Source of the DNA: Streptomyces violaceoruber
GTDB lineage: Bacteria; Actinomycetota; Actinomycetes; Streptomycetales; Streptomycetaceae
Direction: 5' to 3'
Length of the DNA: 64,000 nt
NCBI GenBank assembly: GCA_000720805.1
Contig: JODI01000011.1
Location: forward strand, 80,013 to 144,012
Part shown: in pieces, positions 8,832 to 16,655 of the stretch
Layout of the letters: each line of letters opens with the position of its first letter
How positions within the stretch are numbered: the first letter of the stretch is position 1
Position numbers and translations under genes: made by a program
Notes under the pieces: model-generated
The model's input: the letters and a program-made list of their open reading frames with translations, nothing else
The model's database searches: none
Told to the model about the DNA's origin: nothing

Positions 8832-9815
8832 ATGGAGCAGAGGCATCTCGGCCGCACCGGCCTGCGCGTGTCCCGGATCGGGCTCGGCACCCTGACCTGG
8901 GGTCGGGACACCGATGAGCACGACGCCGCGGACCTCTTGAAGACGTTCTGGGAGGCGGGCGGAAGCCTCGTCGACACCGCGGACGTGTACGGCGACGGAG
9001 AGGCCGAGTACCTGGTCGGACGTCTTGTGGAAGGGCTCGTCCCGCGCCGGGACCTGGTCATCTCGACGAAGGCCGGCAGCGTGCCGGATCCGGATCGGCG
9101 GTTCGACGGCTCCCGCGGGCATCTGCTCTCCGCGCTCGACGCCTCGCTGGCCCGGCTCGGCACGGACTACGTCGACGTGTGGCACATCCACGCCTACGAC
9201 CCCGACACCCCGCTGGAGGAGACCCTGCAGGCGCTGGACCTGGCGGTGAGCAGTGGGCGCGCCCGCTACGCGGGGGTCTCGAACTTCTGTGGCTGGCAGC
9301 TCGCCAAGGCGGCGACCTGGCAGATCGCGGCGCCCGGGACCCGGACCCGACTGGCGAGCACGCAGCTGGAGTACTCGTTGCTCCAGCGCGGGGTCGAGCG
9401 CGAGGTGCTGCCGGCCGCGCTGGACCTGGGGATCGGGATGCTGCCCTCCTCACCGCTCGGGCGCGGGGTGCTCACCGGCAAGTACCGGAACACGACGCCC
9501 GCCGACTCGCGGGGCGCCTCGGAGCATCTGGCGCCGTTCGTCGCGCCGTATCTCGACGACACGGCGAGCCGGATCGTGGACGCCGTGACGACCGCGGCGG
9601 ACGGTCTCGCCGTGACACCGCTCCAGGTGGCCCTCGCATGGGTCCGGGACCGGCCGGGGGTGGCCGCGCCGATCGTCGGCGCGCGCAACGCGCAGCAGCT
9701 CACGGCGGCATTGTCAGTGGAGGCCCTTAGTCTTCCTGACGAGATCTGCCGGGCGCTCGACGATGTGTCGGCGCCCGTGCACCGCTATCCCGATCACGAC
9801 TGGAGCACGCTGTGA
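8832..9815 (+). CDS. Aldo/keto reductase
   Basis: A 327-residue NADPH-dependent aldo/keto reductase. The catalytic tetrad is visible: Asp in DTADVYGDGEAE, Tyr in the same helix, Lys in VISTKAG and His in DVWHIHAYDPDTP. The C-terminal cofactor segment is PIVGARNAQQL. No ribosome site precedes the ATG at 8832, so the mRNA may be leaderless. Its stop overlaps the GTG of the next gene by 4 bp (GTGA), so the two are translationally coupled. Confidence 0.92.
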   Translation: MEQRHLGRTGLRVSRIGLGTLTWGRDTDEHDAADLLKTFWEAGGSLVDTADVYGDGEAEYLVGRLVEGLVPRRDLVISTKAGSVPDPDRRFDGSRGHLLSALDASLARLGTDYVDVWHIHAYDPDTPLEETLQALDLAVSSGRARYAGVSNFCGWQLAKAATWQIAAPGTRTRLASTQLEYSLLQRGVEREVLPAALDLGIGMLPSSPLGRGVLTGKYRNTTPADSRGASEHLAPFVAPYLDDTASRIVDAVTTAADGLAVTPLQVALAWVRDRPGVAAPIVGARNAQQLTAALSVEALSLPDEICRALDDVSAPVHRYPDHDWSTL

Positions 9816-12061
9816 GCACGGAGCCGGGGCCGACCCAGGACGCCGAGGACGCCGAGGACACCGAGCCGGGGACGCCGGGCGCCGCGGAGGAGCCCGTCGA
9901 GGCGGAGGGCGTCAACGCGCAGGGCGTCGAGGGGAACGGTGCCGGGGCGGCGGACGGGGGCTCCGCGGGTGCCGGCGGGGACGCCGGTGCGGATGCGGCG
10001 AAGGTGTCCGAGGCCGCGGCCGAGCTCGCCGCCCAGCGGCTGGAGCGGGAGCGGATCGAGAAGCGCAAGGCCGAGAAGCAGGCGCCCGTCGCCGCCGGGG
10101 CCAAGCTCAGCGGGAAGGCCGCCGATCTGCTCGCGGCCGTCCGGGCGGTGGAGAGCGGCGAGCGGCCCGTCGCGGCCGCCTTCGAGGAGCCGGCGCCGCG
10201 CCGGTCCGTGCCCGAGCCGAGGCCGCAGCCGGTCCCGGTCGAGGCCACTGCGGCAGTACCGGCACCGGACCTGGTCGAGTCCGTGCGGGGCGTGCTGGCC
10301 GAAGGGGGTGCGCCGGAGTCGCTCGCGGCCCAGGTGGCCGCGGTGCTCGGCGAGGGTGCCGGTGACCGGCTGCGGGTGGATCCCTGGCAGTTGTTGCGTG
10401 TCGGCGGTGTGCGGCCCGAGCAGGCCGACGGGTTCGCGCGGGCGCTGCTGGGCGCGGAGTGCGGGCCGGACGACGAGCGGCGGGGGCGCGCGGTCACCGT
10501 GTGGCTGCTGGAACAGGCAGCCCTGGCCGGGCACACCGTCCTGGAGATGCCGGCCCTCGTCGCCGCGCTGACCCAGCGGGGTGTGCCCGATCCCGAAGCG
10601 GCCGTCCAGGACACTCTCGCCGAGGGTGAGGCCCTGGTCTTCCAGGACGCCCTCGACCCGAGCGCCCCGGAACCGGAGGAGGACGAGGAGGAACGGCCGG
10701 TCCGCGTCCTCGTGGGGCTGGAGCGGTACGCCCTCGCCGAGGAGAGCCTCGCCGACGGTCTGGCCCGGCTCATCAACTCCGTGCCGAAGGAGGACCGTTC
10801 GGGTGCGGAATGGGAACGGGCCGCGGAGGCCGCCACCGGGTCGGCCGCCGAGCTGATCCGTGCGGTCGCCCGGCACGGTCTGGTGCTGCACACCGGCGGG
10901 GCCGCCGCACTGGCCGAGCCCGCGACCCTGCTGCGCGCGGCCGGGCAGCTGGGGCTGCGCGCCTGGGCCGCCACCCACAGCCCGATCGGGCGTGATCGTT
11001 TCGCGGCGCTGACGGGTGGCGCCGAGGGGCACGCGGAAGCGTCGTACGACGATCCGGCCGGCGACAGCCGGGACGGCGGCTCCTCCGGCGGCTCCCTCGC
11101 CGGGGCCGGGGTCGCCACCGTCACCGGGCTGCTGTCCGGCGCCGAGGGGCCGGGGCGGGACGCCGAGGGCACCTTCGACCTCGACCTGCTCGTCGTCCTT
11201 GACGCGCCCCAGCTGGACGTCGAGACGGCGGCCCTGCTGACGGAGTCCCTGCCGGACGGTGCCCGGCTGGTGCTGGCCGGGGATCCCGCGGTGCTGTGGT
11301 CCGTCGGTCCCGGGCGGGTGTTCGCGGATCTCCTGGCCGCGCGGGTCTGCCCGCAGATCGCCTCACGGCAGCCGGATCCCGGGCCGCTGGGCGAGCTGGT
11401 GTCCGGTATCGGCATCGGCGAGCTGAACCAGGTCGAGGCCCCCGGCAAGGAGGTCGTGATCGTGCCGGTGCGGGACGCCGGGGAGGCCGTGCACCGGACC
11501 GTGCAGCTCGTCGCGGACTCGGTGCCGCGGGCGATCGGTGTGCCGGCCGAGGAGACCCAGGTGATCACGCCGGGCCACGGCGGGGCGGTGGGCACCCGGG
11601 TGCTGAACGCGGCTCTCAAGGAACGCCTCAACCCGGGTCCGGGCCGGTTCGGTGGCTTCGACCCCGGGGACCGGATCGCCTACTCCCCCGCGCCGGGCCG
11701 TACGCTGCCGGGTCGCGTGGTGAAGGCCGACGCCGAGGGACTGCATCTGTCCTGTGCCGGCGAGGCCGTGGTGGTACCGAAGGAGCGGGTGGAGCAGACC
11801 GTGCGGCACGGGTGGGCGCTGACCGCGCACCAGGCCGTGGGCGGCCGGTGGCCGGCGGCGGTCGTGGTGCTGCCCGGCGACGCGGCGCAGGCCCTCAGCC
11901 GCCCCTGGGTCTACACCGCGTTCGGGCGGGCGGAGCGGCACCTGTCCGTGGTGCACGGCGTGGAGCAGGCCCTGCCCAGGGCCGTGGCCGAGTCCCTGCC
12001 GAAGCCCCGGACGACCCGTCTGCCCGTCCTGCTGGCCCCACAGGTCCCGCTGAGCGGCTGA
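9812..12061 (+). CDS. RecD2-like helix-hairpin-helix protein lacking a visible Walker A
   Basis: A 749-residue protein. The first 160 residues are acidic, low-complexity and probably disordered. Residues about 160-330 match the helix-hairpin-helix N-domain of RecD2 helicases (LRVGGVRPEQADGFARALLG; LEMPALVAALTQRG; LVGLERYALAEESLADGL). The rest follows the helicase layout: a Walker B-like LLVVLDAPQLDVETAALL, then LVLAGDPAVLWSVGPGRVFADLL, then QVITPGHGGAVGTRVLNAALKERLNP, a UvrD-C-like beta insert and a final WALTAHQAVGGRWPAAVVVLP motif VI region. I find no GxGKT Walker A between HHH and Walker B, and the usual Asp-Glu pair is Asp-Ala. It is probably a helicase-derived DNA-binding protein without ATPase activity. 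It is coupled to the aldo/keto reductase. Confidence 0.75.
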   Translation: MSTEPGPTQDAEDAEDTEPGTPGAAEEPVEAEGVNAQGVEGNGAGAADGGSAGAGGDAGADAAKVSEAAAELAAQRLERERIEKRKAEKQAPVAAGAKLSGKAADLLAAVRAVESGERPVAAAFEEPAPRRSVPEPRPQPVPVEATAAVPAPDLVESVRGVLAEGGAPESLAAQVAAVLGEGAGDRLRVDPWQLLRVGGVRPEQADGFARALLGAECGPDDERRGRAVTVWLLEQAALAGHTVLEMPALVAALTQRGVPDPEAAVQDTLAEGEALVFQDALDPSAPEPEEDEEERPVRVLVGLERYALAEESLADGLARLINSVPKEDRSGAEWERAAEAATGSAAELIRAVARHGLVLHTGGAAALAEPATLLRAAGQLGLRAWAATHSPIGRDRFAALTGGAEGHAEASYDDPAGDSRDGGSSGGSLAGAGVATVTGLLSGAEGPGRDAEGTFDLDLLVVLDAPQLDVETAALLTESLPDGARLVLAGDPAVLWSVGPGRVFADLLAARVCPQIASRQPDPGPLGELVSGIGIGELNQVEAPGKEVVIVPVRDAGEAVHRTVQLVADSVPRAIGVPAEETQVITPGHGGAVGTRVLNAALKERLNPGPGRFGGFDPGDRIAYSPAPGRTLPGRVVKADAEGLHLSCAGEAVVVPKERVEQTVRHGWALTAHQAVGGRWPAAVVVLPGDAAQALSRPWVYTAFGRAERHLSVVHGVEQALPRAVAESLPKPRTTRLPVLLAPQVPLSG

Positions 12062-12209
12062 AGCGGGGCCAGGGGCCGCGGGGCAGCGCCGGAAGGGCGG
12101 AGCGGGACCGGACGGCGCGGTGAAGCCGGGACGGGCCCCGCGTCGCCCCAGCCGGTGGAGGCGGGCCCGGCGGAAGGATCGGGCCCGGCGAACTGGGGCG
12201 GAACAGCAT

Positions 12210-12265
12210 GACGACGGCGGCGGCCGTCCCGGAGATTCAGCTCCGGGACGGCCGCCGCCGTCGTC
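12210..12265. terminator. Bidirectional terminator, 25-bp perfect stem
   Basis: Arms 12210-12234 and 12241-12265 are perfectly complementary around a 6-base loop (ATTCAG). It lies between the convergent RecD2-like gene (ends 12061) and the hypothetical gene (ends 12346) and can serve both. It is unusually long and free of mismatches. Confidence 0.85.
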
Positions 12266-12266
12266 T

Positions 12267-12334
12267 CACGCGTCGTTCCCGCTCACGCGTCGTTCCCGCT
12301 CACGCGTCGTTCCCGCTCACGCGTCGTTCCCGCT
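12267..12334. repeat. Four exact tandem copies of a 17-bp unit
   Basis: The unit CACGCGTCGTTCCCGCT is repeated exactly four times end to end, immediately after the bidirectional terminator and 11 bp before the stop of the minus-strand gene at 12346. Exact identity of all copies implies recent slippage or assembly-sensitive copy number. Confidence 0.95.
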
Positions 12335-12345
12335 CGCGCGGGCGG

Positions 12346-13035
12346 TCAGCGGTCCGCGTCCAGTGGCTCCAGATCGTCGTCCGCGTCCTCGTCCAGGTCC
12401 GCGTCGAGTTCGTCCACGCCGTCGTCGATCTCGTCGTCGAAGACCGCGCTCACATCGAAGCGGCAGACCACCCGCTGAGCGTCCGCCTGCTCGAACGGGG
12501 CCTGCAGCCACTCGCCGGGCTCGGGTGCCTCGTCGGCGGCCGTCACCCAGAGCGTGGAGTCGCCCTCCTCCAGACCGAACTCCTTGTGCCGGGAGGCGAT
12601 CTCGTCCGGCTCGAACTCGCCGAACAGAAGGCCCAGGGCACCGTGGACCGTGCCCGATGCCCCCGTGCCGCTGCCGATCCCGTCGTCCGCCGCCTCGATC
12701 CGCTGGGCCTGCGCCAACAGCCGCTGCGGCTCCACCACGGCGTAGTCGCGGCGGATCAGCACACTGAGGGCGTTCGGTTCCTCGGGGCCCGTATAAGGCG
12801 GGAGCGACTCTTCCGCTCCGGGGATCTCGAAGGGCGTGACCTCGTCGTAGCGGTCGTAGAGCAGTTCGTCATAAGTTTCGGCGGCGGCGGCCAGCTCGTT
12901 GAACGCTTCGTAGACGGCCGGGTCGTCCTCACCCGACCTGCGTTCGACCGCGGCCAGGTGGCGGTCGAGCGCGGTCTTGACCGCCTCGGCGGCGGCTCGT
13001 ACCTCGGCAGCGGTGGGCTGCGCAGCATCAGACAT
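12346..13035 (-). CDS. Conserved hypothetical acidic protein (Streptomyces)
   Basis: A 229-residue soluble acidic protein that I do not recognise beyond its being conserved in streptomycetes. The N-terminal 60 residues form a likely helical hairpin (TAAEVRAAAEAVKTALDRH; YEAFNELAAAAETYDELLYD). The middle has LSVLIRRDYAVVEPQRLLAQA and a GEW-containing beta region, and the tail is an Asp/Glu run (DEIDDGVDELDADLDEDAD). No signal peptide, membrane helix or metal motif is visible. I take the ATG at 13035, since translation from 13074 would add residues that resemble untranslated leader. It is divergent from the DUF5703 gene with a 47-bp gap. Confidence 0.7.
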   Translation of the reverse strand: MSDAAQPTAAEVRAAAEAVKTALDRHLAAVERRSGEDDPAVYEAFNELAAAAETYDELLYDRYDEVTPFEIPGAEESLPPYTGPEEPNALSVLIRRDYAVVEPQRLLAQAQRIEAADDGIGSGTGASGTVHGALGLLFGEFEPDEIASRHKEFGLEEGDSTLWVTAADEAPEPGEWLQAPFEQADAQRVVCRFDVSAVFDDEIDDGVDELDADLDEDADDDLEPLDADR

Positions 13036-13082
13036 AGTGCAGACGCTATCCGTACCGGGCCCCAGCCCGCACAATAGATGCG

Positions 13083-13271
13083 ATGCCGGAATACGAATTT
13101 GTCGACGTGTACGTACCGCGCGGGGTTTCCCGCAAGGACGCGACCCGTCTGCTGACGGACCATGCCGAGTACGGTCACTGGGAGTTGGACCGCCTGAGCC
13201 TGCTGCGCGACGGCAGCCGCAGGGTGCGGCTGCGACGGCGGATCATCCGCCAGGTCCGTGCCACGTGGTGA
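13083..13271 (+). CDS. DUF5703 family small protein
   Basis: A 62-residue protein starting MPEYEFVDVYVPRGVSRKDA, with a basic C-terminus (RRVRLRRRIIRQVRATW). It matches the DUF5703 family found in actinobacteria, whose function is unknown. No membrane segment is present. It is monocistronic, shares a short divergent promoter region with the acidic hypothetical gene, and ends at a terminator (13299-13334). Confidence 0.85.
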   Translation: MPEYEFVDVYVPRGVSRKDATRLLTDHAEYGHWELDRLSLLRDGSRRVRLRRRIIRQVRATW

Positions 13272-13298
13272 GCTGCGGCGACCGGGACGGCGACGGAC

Positions 13299-13334
13299 AC
13301 GGAGCGGGCCCCACCGAGACAGGGCCCGCTCCGT
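13299..13334. terminator. Bidirectional terminator between DUF5703 gene and chpC
   Basis: Thirteen-base perfect arms ACGGAGCGGGCCC (13299-13311) and GGGCCCGCTCCGT (13322-13334) enclose a 10-base loop, between two convergent genes. Confidence 0.8.
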
Positions 13335-13395
13335 CGCATGCGCCGCAGGGGTAGTTCGCGGTGCTTTCCGCCGTCGTGGACGGCCTGCACGCCCT

Positions 13396-14226
13396 TCACA
13401 CGGAGGCGCGCGCCTTGCGGTACAGCACCGCGCCCGCGAGCAGCGCCCCCGCGCCCACGGGGAGGGCGAGGCCCAGCGGCAACTCACTGCCCGTCTGCGC
13501 GAGCTGCGCGGCGCCCTGCGGCTGGACCACGGACTGGGCTCCGAGGTGGCTGGTGTGCGTGGAGCTGCCCGGCGTGCGGCCGTCCGCGGAGGCCGGAGTG
13601 TGCGGGACGCCGGGGCGGCTGGGCTCCACAGGGTCGCCCGGCCGGCCGGGGTGTTCCGGGGTGCCCGGGTTGCCCGGCTGCTCGGGTCCGGCCGGCGGGG
13701 TCGTTCCGTGGTCGCCGCCCGGGGGCGTGGTGTGGTGTCCGCCACCGGAACCGCCGCCGTTGGCACAGTCGCCGGCCGTGGCGGCGTTGCCCACACCGAT
13801 GCCGTCGACGCTGTTGCCGCAGACGTTGACCGGCGCGTCGATCGGCGCCTCGACGTGGTTGCCGGAGCCCACGCCCGCGGAGCCGTCGGTGTGACCGCCG
13901 GCGTGCGAGCCTCCTGCGTCACCGGAGCCGCCGTACCCACCGGAGTCGCCGTATCCGTCATGGGAGCCGCCGCCGGTCCTGACGTCGGTGTTCACGCACT
14001 TGTTGCCCATCGCCGGGTTGAGGATCCCGACGACGTTGACCGTGTTGCCGCAGACGTTCACCGGCGCGTGCACCGGCGCCTGCACCGAGTTGCCCGACAG
14101 CACGCCGGGTGAGCCGGCGCTCGATCCGCTCGCGTACGAGCCGGCGTGTGCGGCGCCGCCCGTGGCGGCGATCACGCCGGTCGCGGCGGCCACGGTCAGG
14201 AGGCCCTTGCGGGTGACCTGTCGCAT
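13396..14226 (-). CDS. chpC: Long chaplin with sortase signal (ChpC-like)
   Basis: A 276-residue cell-wall chaplin, one of the surface-active proteins that coat aerial hyphae and spores. A Sec signal peptide ends near residue 28 (AAHA). Chaplin domain 1 (about 38-78) has GNSVQAPVHAPVNVCGNTVN with two Cys. Domain 2 (about 120-160) has GNHVEAPIDAPVNVCGNSVD with two Cys. A Gly/Ser/Tyr linker separates the domains and a Pro-rich wall-spanning region follows. The C-terminus is LAQTG, a hydrophobic helix and a basic tail, the signal read by class E sortases. Two domains plus sortase signal define the long chaplins ChpA-C; its position beside chpH matches chpC of S. coelicolor. Confidence 0.95.
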   Translation of the reverse strand: MRQVTRKGLLTVAAATGVIAATGGAAHAGSYASGSSAGSPGVLSGNSVQAPVHAPVNVCGNTVNVVGILNPAMGNKCVNTDVRTGGGSHDGYGDSGGYGGSGDAGGSHAGGHTDGSAGVGSGNHVEAPIDAPVNVCGNSVDGIGVGNAATAGDCANGGGSGGGHHTTPPGGDHGTTPPAGPEQPGNPGTPEHPGRPGDPVEPSRPGVPHTPASADGRTPGSSTHTSHLGAQSVVQPQGAAQLAQTGSELPLGLALPVGAGALLAGAVLYRKARASV

Positions 14227-14317
14227 TACTGAATCCCTGCCTTCGACCTTGTCCCGAATCCCGACGCCGGAATCCGAGGACCGAATCCCGACGTTCGAAA
14301 AGAACCGCTTCGAAAAG

Positions 14318-14364
14318 GCCCGTCGGCCACGGAGCGCATGGCACGCACTCCGGGGCCGACGGGC
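14318..14364 (-). terminator. Terminator after chpH
   Basis: Eleven-base perfect arms GCCCGTCGGCC (14318-14328) and GGCCGACGGGC (14354-14364), 28 bp beyond the chpH stop on the minus strand. It lets the abundant chpH message end before chpC. Confidence 0.7.
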
Positions 14365-14392
14365 TCAGCCCCTCACGGGGCGAGGCACAACG

Positions 14393-14626
14393 TCACTTGT
14401 TGATGCAGGTGTTGCCGAAGGCCGGGTTCAGCAGCCCGATCACGGAGACCGTGTTGCCGCAGGCGTTCACCGGGACGTGAACGGGAACCTGGACGACGTT
14501 GCCGGACAGCACGCCCGGGGAGTGCACGGCGGCACCCTGGGCACCGGAGTCGGCGACGGCCATGCCCGCACCCGCGAGAACCAGACCACCCGTGGCGGCC
14601 GCAGCAGCGACGATCTTCTTGATCAT
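14393..14626 (-). CDS. chpH: Short chaplin ChpH
   Basis: A 77-residue secreted short chaplin. The signal peptide MIKKIVAAAAATGGLVLAGA ends near AVA/DSG, leaving a mature peptide of about 52 residues with one chaplin domain: GVLSGNVVQVPVHVPVNACG, then a second Cys in FGNTCINK. The two Cys form the conserved disulphide and the hydrophobic beta strands build amyloid-like fibrils at the air-water interface. AGGAGGAATA precedes the ATG at 14626. A strong inverted repeat (14645-14670) lies in its leader. ChpH and ChpE are the chaplins needed for aerial growth in S. coelicolor. Confidence 0.95.
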   Translation of the reverse strand: MIKKIVAAAAATGGLVLAGAGMAVADSGAQGAAVHSPGVLSGNVVQVPVHVPVNACGNTVSVIGLLNPAFGNTCINK

Positions 14627-14644
14627 TATTCCTCCTAGTTGACA

Positions 14645-14670
14645 ATGTGATCCAAAGTCGCGGATCACAT
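14645..14670. promoter_or_regulatory. Inverted repeat in the chpH leader/promoter
   Basis: Perfect 9-bp arms ATGTGATCC (14645-14653) and GGATCACAT (14662-14670) with an 8-base spacer, 19-44 bp upstream of the chpH ATG. It could be a dimeric operator or an mRNA hairpin placed just above the ribosome site. Around it (14671-14797) there is no gene. Confidence 0.55.
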
Positions 14671-14797
14671 CATCAGGAACGAGGAGGGAGTAATCGAGCT
14701 ACGAGCTTATGGTCGCATTCACCCTTCTCAGTCGGTTCCGCACGGGCGGCCGAATTATGAAGTTTCGTTTCAGTGGGCGAATTCCGGCGCCAACGGG

Positions 14798-16123
14798 TCA
14801 GGACGCGTCGATGAAACGGTCCAGCACCCGCACGCCGAACTTGAGGCCGTCGACCGGGACGCGTTCGTCGACGCCGTGGAACATGCCCGCGAAGTCCAGC
14901 TCCGGCGGCAGCTTGAGCGGCGCGAAGCCGAAGCCGCGGATGCCCAGATCGTCGAAGGACTTGGCGTCCGTCCCGCCCGAGAGCATGTAGGGGACGGCCT
15001 TCGCGGTGGGATCCTCGGCCAGCAGCGAGGACTGCATCGCCTCCACCAGCGCCCCGTCGAAGCTGGTCTCCAGGGCCTTGTCGGAGTGCACGTCCTCGCG
15101 CCGCACCTTCGGCCCGAGGATCCGGTCGAGGTCGGCGAGGAACTCGTCCTCGTGGCCCGGCAGGAAGCGTCCGTCGACGTGCGCGGTGGCCTCGCCCGGG
15201 ATGACGTTGACCTTGTAACCGGCGCCGAGCTGGGTGGGGTTGGCCGTGTTGCTGAGGGTCGCGCCGATGAGCTTGGCGATGCCGCCGAGCCTGGCGAGGG
15301 TGGCCTGCATGTCCTCCGGGTCCAGCTCGGTGCCGAGGGCGTCGCCGAGCTCGTCGAGGAAGGCACGGGTGGTCTTGGTGACCCGCACCGGGAACTCGTG
15401 CCGGCCCAGCCGGGCCACGGCCTCCGACAGCTCGGTGATCGCGTTGTCCCGGTGGATCATGGAGCCGTGCCCGGCGGTGCCGGCCACGGTCAGCTTCATC
15501 CAGTGCATGCCCTTCTCGGCCGTCTGGATCAGATAGAGCCGGCGCTGCTCGCTCACGGTGAACGAGAAGCCGCCCACCTCGCTGATCGCCTCGGTGACGC
15601 CCTCGAAGAGGTGCGGGTGGTTGTCGACGAGGTGCCGGGCCCCGTACGTCCCGCCCGCCTCCTCGTCCGCGAGGAACGCGAGCACGATGTCGCGCGGGGG
15701 CCTGCGGCCGCTGCGCAGCCGGTCGCGCACGACCGCCAGGGTCATCGCGTCCATGTCCTTCATGTCGACGGCGCCCCGGCCCCACACGCACCCGTCGGTG
15801 ACCTCGCCGGAGAAGGGGTGGTGGGTCCAGTCGTCGGCGTTGGCCGGTACGACGTCCAGATGGCCGTGGATGAGCAGCGCGGGCCGGGACGGGTCCTCGC
15901 CCTCGATGCGGGCCACCGTGGACGCGCGCCCGGGGTGCGACTCGAAGATCTGCGGTTCGAGACCCACCTCGGCGAGCTTGGCGGCGACGTACTCGGCCGC
16001 CTTGCGCTCGCCAGGTCCCGAGTGGTCGCCGTAGTTGCTGGTGTCGATCTGGATCAGCTCGCGGCAGAGGTCCACGACCTCGTCCTCGCCGGTGACGCCC
16101 CTGGCCGTGTCCGTCTCGCTCAC
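14798..16123 (-). CDS. M20 family metallopeptidase (dipeptidase/deacylase type)
   Basis: A 441-residue cytosolic zinc hydrolase of the M20/M25/M40 family. Metal ligands are seen in ALLIHGHLDVVPA (His) and GRGAVDMKDMDA (Asp), followed by the catalytic Glu pair in FLADEEAGGTYGA. A further ligand region is HVDGRFLPGHE, and the dimerisation lid starts near GTAGHGSMI. Substrates in the family include dipeptides, N-acyl amino acids and carbamoyl compounds. GTG at 16123 is chosen because GGGAGGAAGC lies 3 bases upstream; the frame extends upstream to 16213 without a better site. It reads away from the tRNA-Leu gene. Confidence 0.9.
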   Translation of the reverse strand: MSETDTARGVTGEDEVVDLCRELIQIDTSNYGDHSGPGERKAAEYVAAKLAEVGLEPQIFESHPGRASTVARIEGEDPSRPALLIHGHLDVVPANADDWTHHPFSGEVTDGCVWGRGAVDMKDMDAMTLAVVRDRLRSGRRPPRDIVLAFLADEEAGGTYGARHLVDNHPHLFEGVTEAISEVGGFSFTVSEQRRLYLIQTAEKGMHWMKLTVAGTAGHGSMIHRDNAITELSEAVARLGRHEFPVRVTKTTRAFLDELGDALGTELDPEDMQATLARLGGIAKLIGATLSNTANPTQLGAGYKVNVIPGEATAHVDGRFLPGHEDEFLADLDRILGPKVRREDVHSDKALETSFDGALVEAMQSSLLAEDPTAKAVPYMLSGGTDAKSFDDLGIRGFGFAPLKLPPELDFAGMFHGVDERVPVDGLKFGVRVLDRFIDAS

Positions 16124-16312
16124 GCTGCTTCCTCCCGCACTGTCGCCGCTGGTGGTCCCCCTCATCCTCCCCCTCCTCCCGGCCGCTCCCCAAGGCCGGT
16201 CCCGGCCCGTCACACCCCGTTCACGCGAGGACGGGGTGGATCAGGGGCCCGTCGAAAGCCTGGTAATGTTTCCTCCGTCGCCGCAGGGGAAACCCAGCAC
16301 GACACACACCTT

Positions 16313-16397
16313 GTCCGGGTGGCGGAATGGCAGACGCGCTAGCTTGAGGTGCTAGTGCCCTTTATCGGGCGTGGGGGTTCAAGTCCCCCCTCGGACA
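16313..16397 (+). tRNA. tRNA-Leu (anticodon GAG)
   Basis: An 85-base type II tRNA. The acceptor 5' strand GTCCGGG pairs with CTCGGAC, followed by discriminator A at 16397. The anticodon stem is CTAGC/GCTAG around the loop TTGAGGT, giving anticodon GAG. The long variable arm is TGCCCTTTATCGGGCG, and the T-arm is GGGGG TTCAAGT CCCCC. CCA is not encoded. Confidence 0.96.
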
Positions 16398-16404
16398 CAG
16401 AGAT

Positions 16405-16442
16405 GAGCGAGGGTCGTGACCGTCTGGTCACGGCCCTCGCTC
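16405..16442 (+). terminator. Terminator after tRNA-Leu
   Basis: Seventeen-base arms (16405-16421, 16426-16442) with one T-G wobble around the loop GTCT, 8 bp past the tRNA. Confidence 0.8.
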
Positions 16443-16655
16443 GTTGTGTGGGGCATCTCTCCTCAGCTGAAGATCACCTGGTCACGGGTGGTGGCGGTGC
16501 GGTTACGGACCCCCTGAAGGCCGTCCCGAGTGGCCGACGGAAAGGGGCGAGCCTAGCGTCGTACTAAAATTTCCGGCTTGTTACGGAACGGAGCTGGAGC
16601 CGGACAACCCCAGGCAGACCTGCGGGCCCGCCAGCGCCCCGGAGGTTCTCCGGAA

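Noticed and set aside
12267..12334. Possible CRISPR array
   Set aside because: Repeats are contiguous 17-bp units without spacers, and no cas genes are present.
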